DNA from: Microbacterium sp. MYb66
GTDB taxonomy: Bacteria > Actinomycetota > Actinomycetes > Actinomycetales > Microbacteriaceae
DNA length: 64,000 nucleotides
NCBI RefSeq assembly: GCF_002979435.1
Contig: NZ_PCOV01000003.1
Location: 372,001-436,000, forward strand
Reading direction: 5' to 3'
The position numbers and the translations under genes were made by a program. Every line of letters begins with the position of its first letter. Positions within the stretch are counted from its first letter, which is position 1. The notes beneath the pieces are model-generated. The model saw nothing but the letters and a program-made list of their open reading frames with translations. It did no database searches and was not told the DNA's origin. This document shows, piece by piece, positions 8,529 through 17,462 of the stretch.

Positions 8529-10682
8529 ATGACCCAGCTGGAGAACATCGAGACCGAGACCGCGGCCCTGCGCAGCAGGCGCATGCTGCTCGCCGGATTC
8601 GGCGCGGCCGCACTGGGCGGGGTGGCTGCCGTCGGCATGCCGACACCCGCGCAGGCCGCGGGCCCTCTCGTGCCGCAGGACTCATCGGGTTCGAAGAACG
8701 TCGCCAACGGCGGTACGGCCGCCGAGCTCGCGAAGCGCAAGGGCAAGGAGGGCGACCTCGTGCGCACGACCGGGTACGCGGCGGCCGGAGACGGCGGCGC
8801 CGGGCTCTACCGCTTCGTGAAGAAGGACGGTCCCGCGGCGAACGGCGGCACCGTGCTCGCCGGGCCCAAGGGCGGAGCGTGGCTGCTCGTGCACGACGGG
8901 GTCGTCGACTTCCGGACCTTCGGGATCCTCGACGCGACCGTGAACGCCGACGACGCCCTCGACGCGATGGTGAACGACGCGAGCATCCATCGCATCGAGG
9001 CACGCACCGCCCTCAACTTCGTGCGCCGGCACACGTTCTCCCGCTCGAACATCGCGTTCGACTTCGGCGGTCACCTGATGACGACCGTCGGCATCGAGAA
9101 CGCCGGCAAGGACGACCCGTTCGCGGCGGTGATGTTCTTCCGCGGCGAGGTCACCGATGCCGTGCAGGAGGCGCGCCTGAACGAGCCCGTGCCCGACCTC
9201 GGCGACATCTTCCCCGTCGCCGACTCCTCGTTCTTCGCCGTCGGCGACTGGTACGCGGCCGAGGTGAACGCACTCTCCGGTCGCTGGGAGCGCGAGCTGC
9301 AGCGGCTGGTGCAGGTGACGCAGATCGTCGACGGCACGCACATCCGCATCAACTACAAGAACGGCTGGCCGCTCGGCGAGGACCGCACGATGACCTGGCG
9401 GCGGGTGGTGCCGGTGCACGACGTGACGGTGTCGAACCTGGCCTTCCTCGGCACCGGGACCGACGAGTACACCGGGTCGCACCCGCTCGCCTTCGAGTAC
9501 GCGGTGCGCTGCGACGTCGACCACATCGACGGCACGGGCACCTTCTGGCCACTCATCCAGCGTCGGTGGAACACGTACTACTCGACCGTGAGCTGCACGC
9601 TCAAGAACCCCACCTCGGTGACCTGGGGCGGCGCCGGCTATCTGACCCAGCAGATCTACTGCCTGTACGGATACGTCGCCAACTGCCACACCGCGAACGC
9701 GCGGCACCTGAACGACTTCACCGCGAGCGCCTACTGCCTGGTCGAGAACTGCCACGGTGACGGCGACGACCAGGGTCCGTTCGTCACGCACGGGCAGTAC
9801 GAGCACGACCTCACGTACACCGGGAACTCGGGGCTCATGACGTTCGCGAACTCCGGGGCGGCGTGGGGATCCGCGGCGAAGCGCATCACGGTGCGCAAAC
9901 ACGTGTGCTCATGGTTCGTCGCGCGCGTGCGCATCACCGACCTGACCCTCGAAGACGTGCAGGTGATCGGCAAGCCCTCGCTCGACGGGTCCGGGATGCT
10001 GTGGATCAACGCCGACGGCGCGCAGCTGCGGGGGTGCACGGCATCCGACACCCTCGTGATCACGCAGGCATCCGACAACTCGGCGCGCCCGACCGTGATC
10101 GCCGACTCGCACTTCACGTTCGTCGCTCCGGGTGAGCTCACGAACGCCACCGTCAACACCCCGGTGACGTTCGTCGACACCGTGCTCGATCGGGTCGGCG
10201 GCATGAAGATCGCGGGCGCCGGGGCGGTCACGTTCCGTGGATCGACGCTCAACGCCGCGGACGACGCGGCGCCCATCGCCTCGTCGTCGGGTCGCCTGCG
10301 CTTCGAGGGATCCACACTGCGCAACGCCCGCATCGCGGCGGCGCGGGGCGAACGCCAGGCGGTCGAGATCGCGGGATCGGACGTCGCCCTCAAGGGCGGG
10401 GTCGGCGTCGCGCGGACCGGCGACGGCGAGCTGCACGTGACGCTGACCGACAGCACCTTCCGTGCCGAGGAGTCGGCCACGCACGTCTCGCTGACGAAGG
10501 GGGCCACCCACTATCGGGCGGTCGGCAACCGCTTCGAGGGCGGGGCGCTGGAGCTGGCGGATGCCGCGTTCGGCGGCTCGTCGACCCTGCTGCACACCGG
10601 CAACGTCGAGTCGGGCGTCACGCGCGCGGCCTTCCCCGCCGAGGGCGACCGCGTCGTCGACACCGCCAACCTCGTCGTCTGA
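8529..10682 (+). CDS. Tat-exported right-handed beta-helix protein
   Basis: A 717-residue secreted protein. The N-terminus has a twin-arginine signal (RSRRMLLAGFG, about residues 15-25) and a probable AQA cleavage site near residue 40. A short tail-spike/pectate-lyase-superfamily segment follows (FRTFGILDATVNADDALDAM, about residue 125), matching the start of many parallel beta-helix enzymes. The rest is rich in short Asn/Ser/Thr strands with repeated VTFRGSTLN-like turns in the last 200 residues. ATG 8529 is chosen over 8523 because AAGGAGG ends at 8522. Such proteins bind or cleave polysaccharides outside the cell. Catalytic residues could not be assigned. Confidence 0.72.
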   Translation: MTQLENIETETAALRSRRMLLAGFGAAALGGVAAVGMPTPAQAAGPLVPQDSSGSKNVANGGTAAELAKRKGKEGDLVRTTGYAAAGDGGAGLYRFVKKDGPAANGGTVLAGPKGGAWLLVHDGVVDFRTFGILDATVNADDALDAMVNDASIHRIEARTALNFVRRHTFSRSNIAFDFGGHLMTTVGIENAGKDDPFAAVMFFRGEVTDAVQEARLNEPVPDLGDIFPVADSSFFAVGDWYAAEVNALSGRWERELQRLVQVTQIVDGTHIRINYKNGWPLGEDRTMTWRRVVPVHDVTVSNLAFLGTGTDEYTGSHPLAFEYAVRCDVDHIDGTGTFWPLIQRRWNTYYSTVSCTLKNPTSVTWGGAGYLTQQIYCLYGYVANCHTANARHLNDFTASAYCLVENCHGDGDDQGPFVTHGQYEHDLTYTGNSGLMTFANSGAAWGSAAKRITVRKHVCSWFVARVRITDLTLEDVQVIGKPSLDGSGMLWINADGAQLRGCTASDTLVITQASDNSARPTVIADSHFTFVAPGELTNATVNTPVTFVDTVLDRVGGMKIAGAGAVTFRGSTLNAADDAAPIASSSGRLRFEGSTLRNARIAAARGERQAVEIAGSDVALKGGVGVARTGDGELHVTLTDSTFRAEESATHVSLTKGATHYRAVGNRFEGGALELADAAFGGSSTLLHTGNVESGVTRAAFPAEGDRVVDTANLVV

Positions 10683-10700
10683 CCGCCCGCACCCCCGCAC

Positions 10701-10764
10701 GGAGAAGAACCCCCGTCGTGAAGGAGGATCTGCCGATCCTGGTCCTTCACGACGGGAGTTCTCC
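10701..10764. terminator. long bidirectional terminator
   Basis: CCCGTCGTGAAGGA at 10712-10725 pairs with TCCTTCACGACGGG at 10743-10756, and GGATC/GATCC extend the stem towards a TGCC loop. GGAGAA and TTCTCC extend it outwards with minor mismatches. It lies exactly between the convergent beta-helix and APC permease genes and can serve both. Confidence 0.85.
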
Positions 10765-10782
10765 TTCGGAAGCGGTGCCGGG

Positions 10783-12234
10783 CTACTCGGGTGTGCGCCG
10801 GCGGCGCGGGCTATCCGGGTTCATCAGCGAGTGGCGGCGACCGTAGGCGAAGTACACGACGAGGCCGATCACGAGCCAGACGCCGAAGCGCAGCCAGGTC
10901 TCCCAGTGCAGCTGCGAGATGAGGAAGAGCGAGAAGGCGACGCCGACGATCGGGACCACCGGCATGAACGGCAGCCGGAACGTGCGCGGGGCCTCCGGCT
11001 TCGTGTACCGGAACACGATGACGGCGATGCACACGACGACGAATGCCGCCAGGATGCCGATGTTCGTCAGGTCGGCGACGGCCCGGATCGGGAAGATGCC
11101 CGCGAAGAACGCCGAGCCGATGCCGGCGATCCAGGTCACCCGCTGTGGCACACCGCGGCGGTCGACCTTCGAGAACCACCCGGGGAGCAGTCCGTCGCGG
11201 CTCATCGAGAACCACACCCGGGTGGCGCCGAGCAGGAAGGTGAGCATGACCGTGAGGATCGAGAGCACCGCGAACACGGAGATGATCGAGGCGACGACGG
11301 GCAGCCCCACGCTGGAGAACGCCGAGGCGAAGCCGGCCTTCGGATCGATGTCCTGGTAGTTCTGCATGCCGGTGAGCACCAGCGTCGCGGCGACGTAGAG
11401 GAGCATCGCGATGATGAGCGACAGGATGATCGCCTTGGGCATGTGCTTGCGTCCGTCCTTCGCCTCCTCGGCTGCGGTGCTCATCGCGTCGTAGCCGAAC
11501 ACGGCGAAGAACACCGTCGCCGCTCCCGTGAAGACCGGGCCGAAGCCGGAGGGCATGAACGGGTTGTAGTTGTCGGTGTTGATGTAGAAGACGCCGAGCC
11601 CCACGATGAACAGGATCAGCAGGATCTTGATCCCGACCGCGACCAGCTCGAACCGACCGAACGTCTTGGTGCCGCGGCTGAGGAGGAAGGTCACGAGCAG
11701 GCAGATGACGATCGCCGGGATGTTCACGAGCCCGCCCGGCTGGTCGAACGTCTCGGTGACCGCGGTCGGCAGGTGGATGCCGAAGCCGGAGAGGAACGCG
11801 TCGAGATAGCCGGAGATCCCGATCGCCACGACGGCCACGATGGCCACGTATTCCAGGAGCAGATCCCAGCCGATGAACCAGCCGGTGATCTCGCCGAGGG
11901 CGACGTAGCCGTAGCTGTACGCCGATCCGGCGCGGGGGATCATGCCCGCGAACTCCGCGTAGGAGAGCGCGGCGGCCGCCGAGGCCAGCCCGGCGATGAG
12001 GAAGGAGATGACGACGGCGGGTCCGACACCGGGGTTCGCGGCGTCGCCGTGCGCGACGAGGCCGGCGAGCGAGAAGATCCCGACTCCGACGATGCCGCCG
12101 ACGCCGATCGCGGTGAGCTGCCAGAGCCCGAGGGACTTGAAGAGCCCACTGCTCTCCGCCTCCTCCGTCAGATCGCCGACGGGCTTGCGTCGCCAGATGG
12201 AGTACGCCGGATTCTTCGGATTCGTTCGGGGCAT
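10783..12234 (-). CDS. APC-family amino acid permease
   Basis: A 483-residue integral membrane protein with about twelve hydrophobic segments. The consensus GVGGIVGVGIFSLAG in the first helix is the substrate-binding loop of APC transporters of the cationic/basic amino acid (YfnA/CAT-like) group. ATG 12234 is chosen because GGGAGG precedes it by a few bases; a longer frame upstream would start inside the promoter region. It probably runs as a monocistron, with two palindromes in its promoter region and a strong terminator after its stop. The amino acid transported is not known. Confidence 0.9.
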   Translation of the reverse strand: MPRTNPKNPAYSIWRRKPVGDLTEEAESSGLFKSLGLWQLTAIGVGGIVGVGIFSLAGLVAHGDAANPGVGPAVVISFLIAGLASAAAALSYAEFAGMIPRAGSAYSYGYVALGEITGWFIGWDLLLEYVAIVAVVAIGISGYLDAFLSGFGIHLPTAVTETFDQPGGLVNIPAIVICLLVTFLLSRGTKTFGRFELVAVGIKILLILFIVGLGVFYINTDNYNPFMPSGFGPVFTGAATVFFAVFGYDAMSTAAEEAKDGRKHMPKAIILSLIIAMLLYVAATLVLTGMQNYQDIDPKAGFASAFSSVGLPVVASIISVFAVLSILTVMLTFLLGATRVWFSMSRDGLLPGWFSKVDRRGVPQRVTWIAGIGSAFFAGIFPIRAVADLTNIGILAAFVVVCIAVIVFRYTKPEAPRTFRLPFMPVVPIVGVAFSLFLISQLHWETWLRFGVWLVIGLVVYFAYGRRHSLMNPDSPRRRRTPE

Positions 12235-12290
12235 CCTTGCCTCCCTGAGGTGTCCGCGCGCGGGCGCGCGAAGGTGCGAATGGCTGAGCG

Positions 12291-12311
12291 GGTTAACCGG
12301 TAACACGTTAC
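12291..12311 (-). promoter_or_regulatory. palindrome pair upstream of the APC permease
   Basis: GGTTAACC at 12291-12298 is a perfect palindrome. GTAACACGTTAC at 12300-12311 is a palindrome apart from its central two bases. Both lie 57-77 bp upstream of the permease start, where an operator would be expected. The binding protein is unknown. Confidence 0.45.
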
Positions 12312-12389
12312 GCTCGCGTCGGTCGACGCTCAATCAGACTTCTGGCCAGTATTCGGCGGAGATGCGGCCGGGTGCGGGACCGGAGCGGC

Positions 12390-13232
12390 TCAGTGCGCGG
12401 GGATGCCGACGAGTTCGGCGCTGCGCTGCCAGAGGGATTCGGCGAGAGCGGCGTCGTTCACCTGCGGGTTGACCTTCGTGGTGAGCGTGCGCTCGTCGTA
12501 GTACGCGCCCGAGAACCAGGTGTCGCCGGGCGTTCCCTCGATGAACCAGCGCAGGGTGGCGCCGCCCTTGTCGGCTCCGATGAGCATGAGGTGCTTGAGC
12601 GGGGTGCGATAGAGCAGTCGCATGATGCTCGAGGAGTCCGCGGCGAAGTTCGTGCGCACGGTGCCGGGGTGGAACGCGACCGCGCTCAGTCCACGCGCAT
12701 GGAACTTCGTGTGCAGGCTCTTGGCGAAGAGCACGTTCGCGAGCTTCGCGTCGCCGTACGCCTTGTTCGGGCTGAAGCGGCGCGCGTTGTCGAGGTCGTC
12801 GACGTCGATGTGCCCGAAGAGGCGGTGGCCGATGCTCGAGGTGTTGATGACCGCGCCCTCGGCCTTCCGCAGCTGCGGGAGCAGCAGGTTCGTGAGGAGG
12901 AACGGCGCCAGGTGATTGACCTGCATCGTCTTCTCGAACCCGTCGACGGTCGGGGTCTGGTCCCCGAAGATCCCGCCGGCGTTGTTCGCCAGCGTGTGGA
13001 TGCCGTCGTCGCCGACGGCATCCGCGATCTTCCCGGCGAGAGCACGCACATCGTCGAGGCGGGCGAAGTCGGCGGTGAACCAGTCCGAGCCGGTCTCCTC
13101 CGCGATCGCGCGGGTCTTCTCGACCGAGCGGCCGACCAGGAGGAGTCGGTGCGGTGAGCCGGCCAGCTGGCGGGCGGCAGCGGCTCCGATGCCGTCGGAT
13201 GCTCCGGTGAGGACGATCGTCTGCGCGGGCAC
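12390..13232 (-). CDS. short-chain dehydrogenase/reductase (SDR)
   Basis: A 280-residue classical SDR. The cofactor loop is TGASDGIGAAAA (about residues 9-20), the structural motif is NNAGG, the catalytic Ser is in NTSSIG, and the catalytic pair is YGDAK. It resembles the retinol-dehydrogenase-like branch often annotated as generic oxidoreductases. The start is GTG 13232. It lies 8 bp behind the FCD-GntR gene in the same direction and is probably co-transcribed with it, so it may be controlled by the same operator. Substrate unknown. Confidence 0.88.
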   Translation of the reverse strand: MPAQTIVLTGASDGIGAAAARQLAGSPHRLLLVGRSVEKTRAIAEETGSDWFTADFARLDDVRALAGKIADAVGDDGIHTLANNAGGIFGDQTPTVDGFEKTMQVNHLAPFLLTNLLLPQLRKAEGAVINTSSIGHRLFGHIDVDDLDNARRFSPNKAYGDAKLANVLFAKSLHTKFHARGLSAVAFHPGTVRTNFAADSSSIMRLLYRTPLKHLMLIGADKGGATLRWFIEGTPGDTWFSGAYYDERTLTTKVNPQVNDAALAESLWQRSAELVGIPAH

Positions 13233-13240
13233 GGTGCGGG

Positions 13241-13948
13241 TCAGTCGGCCGAAGGGGTGATGCGCCGCACGGCTCGGGTCACGTGCTCGGCGATCACGGC
13301 CTGCGCTCGATCGGGGTCGCCGCTCGCGATGGCGTCGACGATCTGCTGGTGGCTGCGCACGTGCTCCTCCTGCTCGGCGGGGTCGAGCGCGGCGTTCGCG
13401 GCGTGCAGGAAGCCGGTGATGCGCCCACGCAGCTGCCCGCTCAGCTCATCGAGGAATCGGTGCTCGGCGAGGTCGGCGAGCGTCTCGTGGAAGAGGCGGT
13501 CCTGGCGGAGCACCTCGTCGATGTCGCCGGGCGCGGCATCCGACATCGCCTGGATGATCGCGCCGAGTCGAGCGGCGGAGTCCTCGTTCCACCGCTCCTG
13601 CACGCGGATGGCCATGAACTGCTCGAGCACGATCCGCAGGCTCGAGATCTCCTCGAGGTCCTGGGCGCTCAACTGGGCGACGCGGGCGCCGCGGCGGGGC
13701 TCACGGGTGATGAGGCGTTCTTCGGCGAGGCGGGTCAGCGCCTCGCGTACCGGGATGTGACTGACGCCGAGGCGGTCGGCGAGCTTGCGTTCGACGAGGC
13801 GCTCGCCGGGAGCGAGTTCGCCGGAGTGGATGGCGGCGCGCAGCTCGTCCGTGACCTGTTCGGCGATGTTCTGATCCGAGACGCTGCGCACCGTGGCTCT
13901 CCTGTCTGTGCCGGAAGCCGCGAGCGGCTCTCGGACGAGTTCCTGCAT
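13241..13948 (-). CDS. GntR family (FCD/FadR subfamily) transcriptional regulator
   Basis: A 235-residue regulator. The N-terminal winged helix (about residues 25-90) contains GELAPGERLVERKLADRLG and HIPVREALTRLAEERLI, hallmarks of GntR proteins. The C-terminal alpha-helical FCD domain carries the metal/ligand histidines expected of sugar-acid sensors (DRLFHETLADLAEH and EEHVRSHQQIVDAI). A palindrome related to TTTGCTATAGCAAA lies 6 bp before its start, and four more copies lie before other operons of the window. It is the leading candidate to bind them all, including its own promoter. Ligand: probably a carboxylic or sugar acid, by family. Confidence 0.92.
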   Translation of the reverse strand: MQELVREPLAASGTDRRATVRSVSDQNIAEQVTDELRAAIHSGELAPGERLVERKLADRLGVSHIPVREALTRLAEERLITREPRRGARVAQLSAQDLEEISSLRIVLEQFMAIRVQERWNEDSAARLGAIIQAMSDAAPGDIDEVLRQDRLFHETLADLAEHRFLDELSGQLRGRITGFLHAANAALDPAEQEEHVRSHQQIVDAIASGDPDRAQAVIAEHVTRAVRRITPSAD

Positions 13949-13953
13949 CGACC

Positions 13954-13968
13954 GATGCTATGGCAGAT
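13954..13968 (-). promoter_or_regulatory. TGCTATAGCA-type operator, site 1 (FCD-GntR gene)
   Basis: GATGCTATGGCAGAT differs from the consensus core at two positions. It lies immediately upstream of the GntR start codon, consistent with weaker autoregulation. Confidence 0.6.
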
Positions 13969-14053
13969 TCGTCGCGGCGGCGGGATGACGGTCCGGAGAG
14001 CGTAACGAGAACGTAACCGCATCCGATCGATTCGCACTAGACGAGGCGTCCGT

Positions 14054-14075
14054 TTTGCTACATGCTATAGCGAAA
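14054..14075 (+). promoter_or_regulatory. TGCTATAGCA-type operator, site 2 (Opp operon)
   Basis: A TTTGCTA half-site (14054-14060) is followed after one base by ATGCTATAGCGAAA (14062-14075). The first 18 bases differ from site 5 at 31979 by a single base. The site lies 44 bp before the SBP start. Confidence 0.75.
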
Positions 14076-14118
14076 CCCTTCCCGACCCGAACGCATCACC
14101 CGACACCTGGAGGCACCC

Positions 14119-15657
14119 ATGTCGCGTCGTCGTGTATTGCTCGGCGGAGCAGCGCTGCTCACCGCCGCGCTCCTCACCGCTGGCTGCAGCAGCACCCCAT
14201 CCGGCTCGGATGGCCAGGCGCAGGACGGCGGCACCCTGACCGTCGCCGCGGCGCAGGGCATCCCGCAGCTCAACCCGGCCATCCGCACCTTCGCCTGGGA
14301 GGAGGTGCTGTTCCCACTCCTGTGGAACGGTCTGACCAAGACCGACGAGTCCGGCGAGATCGTGGGCGACCTCGCCGAGAAGTGGGAGACCTCCGAGGAC
14401 CAGAAGACCTGGACCTTCACCCTGCGTGACGGCGTCACCTTCTCGAACGGCGACCCCTTCACGGCGGAGGATGCGGTGGCCTCGTTCGAGTACTACCTCG
14501 ACCCCGAGACTGCGACGCAGGAGAAGAACAAGATCGACATGATCACGGATGTCACGGCATCCGATGACAAGACCGTCGTGGTCACCCTGTCCGAGCCGAT
14601 CGCGACCTTCGCCGCCGGTATCGTCTGGGTCAAGATGCTCGACGTCGACGCGCTCGACACGATCGACAAGGAGCCGATCGGAACCGGCCCCTACATCGTC
14701 GACAAGTTCACGCCCGACGACAGCCTGACCCTGGTCCCGAACCCCGAGTACTTCGGCGACGAGCCCGCACTCGGCGAGATCACCATCGTCAAGGCCGCCG
14801 AGTCCACCGCCGCCGTCACCGGTCTGCGCTCCGGCGACATCGATGTGCTGTGGTCGGTGCCCCAGGGTGATGTCGCAGGCCTCGAGGGCGGTGGCGACAT
14901 CGCGCTCGTCAAGCCGGAGAACCCGAGCCAGTGGCCGTCGTGGGAGGTCGACACCCAATCGGCGCCCTTCGACGACGTGCGTGCGCGGCAGGCGCTCGCC
15001 TATGCGACCGACCGCGAGGCCATCCTCGAAGCCGCGTACTACGGGCAGGGCACGGTCTCGCCCACGAACAACGCGCTCGGCGAGGTGAACCCCTGGTTCG
15101 GCGGCGACCTGACCGACTACTCGTACGACCTCGAGAAGGCGAAGGAACTCTTCGCCGAGGCCGGCGTCACCGAGGGCAGCACGCTCACCTGGTGGGGCGT
15201 CGCGGGGCAGTACCCGGAGTGGAACACGAGCGGCGAGATCCTGCAGGCGAGCCTGAAGGAGATCGGCATCACCCTCAAGATCGACAACAACGACATCGGA
15301 ACCTGGGTCGACTCGTTCTACCCGGCGGGCAAGAGCTTCCCCGGGTACATCGTGCCGAACTTCCAGTCCACGCCCCCGGAGCCCGCGTACTCGCTGAACT
15401 TCTACCTCGAGGGCCGCTGCGAGTGCAACTGGGTCGACCCCGACTTCCAGACCGCGTTCGCCGACGCCGTGGCCGAGCCCGACGAGGCCGCGCGCGCCGA
15501 GAAGTGGAGCACGGTGCAGACGATCATCAACCAGCAGGTTCCGCTGATCGTCCCGCTGCAGTCCACGGTCGTCACCGCGACCAGCACCGGCGTCACCGGG
15601 GTCTGGGTCGAGGGCGGCGGACAGCTTCACCTCGAGAACGCGCAGCTCAAGGACTGA
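14119..15657 (+). CDS. Opp/Dpp-type ABC transporter substrate-binding lipoprotein
   Basis: A 512-residue family-5 solute-binding protein. The signal has arginines (SRRRVLLGG) and a lipobox LTAG-C with Cys at residue 23. Family features include LRDGVTFSNGDPFTAEDAVASFEYY (about residues 104-128), GTGPYIVDKF and RARQALAYATDREAI. These proteins bind di- and oligopeptides, but in sugar-degrading bacteria also oligosaccharides. The shared operator with sugar-acid enzymes elsewhere in the window makes a saccharide or sugar-acid ligand plausible. First gene of a five-gene operon. Confidence 0.92.
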   Translation: MSRRRVLLGGAALLTAALLTAGCSSTPSGSDGQAQDGGTLTVAAAQGIPQLNPAIRTFAWEEVLFPLLWNGLTKTDESGEIVGDLAEKWETSEDQKTWTFTLRDGVTFSNGDPFTAEDAVASFEYYLDPETATQEKNKIDMITDVTASDDKTVVVTLSEPIATFAAGIVWVKMLDVDALDTIDKEPIGTGPYIVDKFTPDDSLTLVPNPEYFGDEPALGEITIVKAAESTAAVTGLRSGDIDVLWSVPQGDVAGLEGGGDIALVKPENPSQWPSWEVDTQSAPFDDVRARQALAYATDREAILEAAYYGQGTVSPTNNALGEVNPWFGGDLTDYSYDLEKAKELFAEAGVTEGSTLTWWGVAGQYPEWNTSGEILQASLKEIGITLKIDNNDIGTWVDSFYPAGKSFPGYIVPNFQSTPPEPAYSLNFYLEGRCECNWVDPDFQTAFADAVAEPDEAARAEKWSTVQTIINQQVPLIVPLQSTVVTATSTGVTGVWVEGGGQLHLENAQLKD

Positions 15658-15658
15658 C

Positions 15659-16621
15659 GTGGCCCTGTCCATCCTCCGGCGGGTGGCGATCAGCATCGCG
15701 ATGCTGATCGCCACCTCGCTTCTCGTGTTCGTCGTGCTCCGGCTGCTCCCGGGCGACCCCGTGATCACCCGCCTCGGCTCGACGCCGGGCGTGGATGCCG
15801 AGATGCTCCAGCGCCTCCGCGAGGAGGCCGGCCTCGACGCCCCCATCATCGAGCAGTACCTGCGCTGGATCGGCGGTGTCTTCACCGGCGACTTCGGACA
15901 GTCGTACTTCAACCAGTACTCGGTGTCCGAACTCATCGCGCAGCGGCTTCCCGCCACGCTCGAACTCACCCTCATCGGCATCGTGCTGGCCGTGCTCATC
16001 GCCACGCCCGCCGCGGTGATCGCGTCGCTGCGCCCGCTCGGTGCGGTCGACCGCGTGCTGACCGCGATCTCCACCGCAGGCATGGCGCTGCCGCAGTTCC
16101 TGATCGGCATCGTGCTGATCGTGGTCTTCGCCGTGCAGCTCAAGGTGCTGCCCGCCCGCGGCTACACGCCGTTCAGCGAAGACCCGGCGGACAACCTCGT
16201 GCGGATGATCCTCCCCGCCCTCACCCTCGCCTTCGCCGCGGCTCCGCTGCTGATGCGGTTCCTTCGGGCCTCGATGGTCGAGGTGCTCGACGCCCCCTAC
16301 ATCCGCACCGCCCGCGGCAAGGGTCAGTCGGCGAGCGGGGTCGTGATCGGCCACGCGCTGCGCAACGCGCTGATCCCCGGGCTCACGATGCTCGGCCTCA
16401 TCGTCGGCTATACGCTCGGCGGCGTCGTGATCGTGGAGTACGTGTTCGGGGTCCCCGGGCTCGGCTCGCTCGCGATCGATGCCGTGTTCAAGCGCGACTA
16501 CGCGGTGCTGCAGTCGGTCGTGCTGCTGATCTCCGCGATGTTCATCCTCACGACGCTCATCGTCGACCTCCTCTACGGAGTGCTCGACCCGCGTCTTCGT
16601 GCAAGGAGCAGCCGTGGCTGA
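15659..16621 (+). CDS. Opp/Dpp-type ABC permease, DppB-like
   Basis: A 320-residue permease. The N-terminal helix (ISIAMLIATSLLVFVVLRLLPGDP) carries the LPGDP motif characteristic of DppB/OppB. The binding-protein-dependent transport domain follows, with the ATPase-contact loop in YIRTARGKGQSASGVVIGHALRNA at about residue 215. It begins with GTG one base after the SBP stop and overlaps the next permease by 8 bases, so the operon is translationally coupled. Confidence 0.92.
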   Translation: MALSILRRVAISIAMLIATSLLVFVVLRLLPGDPVITRLGSTPGVDAEMLQRLREEAGLDAPIIEQYLRWIGGVFTGDFGQSYFNQYSVSELIAQRLPATLELTLIGIVLAVLIATPAAVIASLRPLGAVDRVLTAISTAGMALPQFLIGIVLIVVFAVQLKVLPARGYTPFSEDPADNLVRMILPALTLAFAAAPLLMRFLRASMVEVLDAPYIRTARGKGQSASGVVIGHALRNALIPGLTMLGLIVGYTLGGVVIVEYVFGVPGLGSLAIDAVFKRDYAVLQSVVLLISAMFILTTLIVDLLYGVLDPRLRARSSRG

Positions 16622-17462
16622 CACCCTCACACTCGCTCTGCGCTCCACGCGGCCGCGCCGCCGGCTCGCGCTCGCGTCGTGGATCCCGCTGGCCCTCCTC
16701 GCCGTGATCGTGCTGGCCTGCGTGCTGGCGCCGCTCATCGCCCCGTACGACCCCTCGGCGCAGTCGCCCGACCGGTTCGCCGGGCCCTCGGCCGCCCACC
16801 TGTTCGGCACCGATGAGCTCGGCCGCGACCTGTTCAGCCGCGTGCTCTACGGCGGACAGCTGACGATCTTCATCGCGGGCGGCGCGACCCTGGTCGCCAT
16901 GGTGCTCGGAATCGCCTGGGGGATGGCGGCGGCGTTCGCCCGCGGCATCCTCGATGAGATCCTGATGCGCCTGGCCGACACGGTGATGGCGATCCCGCAG
17001 ATCCTCTTCGCGCTCGTGTTCATCTCGGCGTTCGGGGCCGATCCGGTCAAGCTGGCCGTGATCATCGGCATCCTGCTCACTCCGACCACGGCGCGACTGG
17101 TTCGCTCCTCGGTCCTGAGCGAGCTGCAGGAGGACTACTTCACGGCCGCGGTCGCCTTCGGGTCGAAGCGCAGCCGGCTGTTGTTCGCCGAGGTGCTGCC
17201 GAACGCCCGCGGGCCGATCGTGGTGCAGGCCGCCATCAACGCCGCCAACGCGATCCTGCTCGAGGCCTCGATGAGCTTCGTCGGACTCGGCATCGCGCCG
17301 CCCGAGGCGACCTGGGGCACGCTCGTGCAGCAGGGCTACCAGAAGATGTACCAGTCGATCGGGTACGTGCTGTTCCCCGCGCTGTTCATCTTCGTCACCA
17401 TCTGGCTGCTCAACGTGCTCGCCGATCAGTTCGGCGGCGATCGGAAGGGGAAGGGCCGATGA
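16614..17462 (+). CDS. Opp/Dpp-type ABC permease, DppC-like
   Basis: A 282-residue permease. The N-terminal OppC-type helix leads into APYDPSAQSPDRFAGPSAAH and FGTDELGRDLFSRVLYGG, a signature of the DppC/OppC group. The ATPase-contact loop is near YFTAAVAFGSKRSRLLFAEV. GTG 16614 is preferred over GTG 16599 because AAGGAG ends five bases before it. Its stop overlaps the ATPase start (GATGA). Confidence 0.92.
   Translation: MADTLTLALRSTRPRRRLALASWIPLALLAVIVLACVLAPLIAPYDPSAQSPDRFAGPSAAHLFGTDELGRDLFSRVLYGGQLTIFIAGGATLVAMVLGIAWGMAAAFARGILDEILMRLADTVMAIPQILFALVFISAFGADPVKLAVIIGILLTPTTARLVRSSVLSELQEDYFTAAVAFGSKRSRLLFAEVLPNARGPIVVQAAINAANAILLEASMSFVGLGIAPPEATWGTLVQQGYQKMYQSIGYVLFPALFIFVTIWLLNVLADQFGGDRKGKGR

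Noticed and set aside
6126..9003. Very long minus-strand frames under the dehydrogenase, GNAT and beta-helix genes
   Set aside because: No recognisable domain, and the plus-strand proteins have full motifs; antisense shadows.
10561..12303. 580-codon plus-strand frame opposite the APC permease
   Set aside because: The sequence is Arg/Asp/Glu/His-rich with no fold, while the minus strand encodes a twelve-helix permease.
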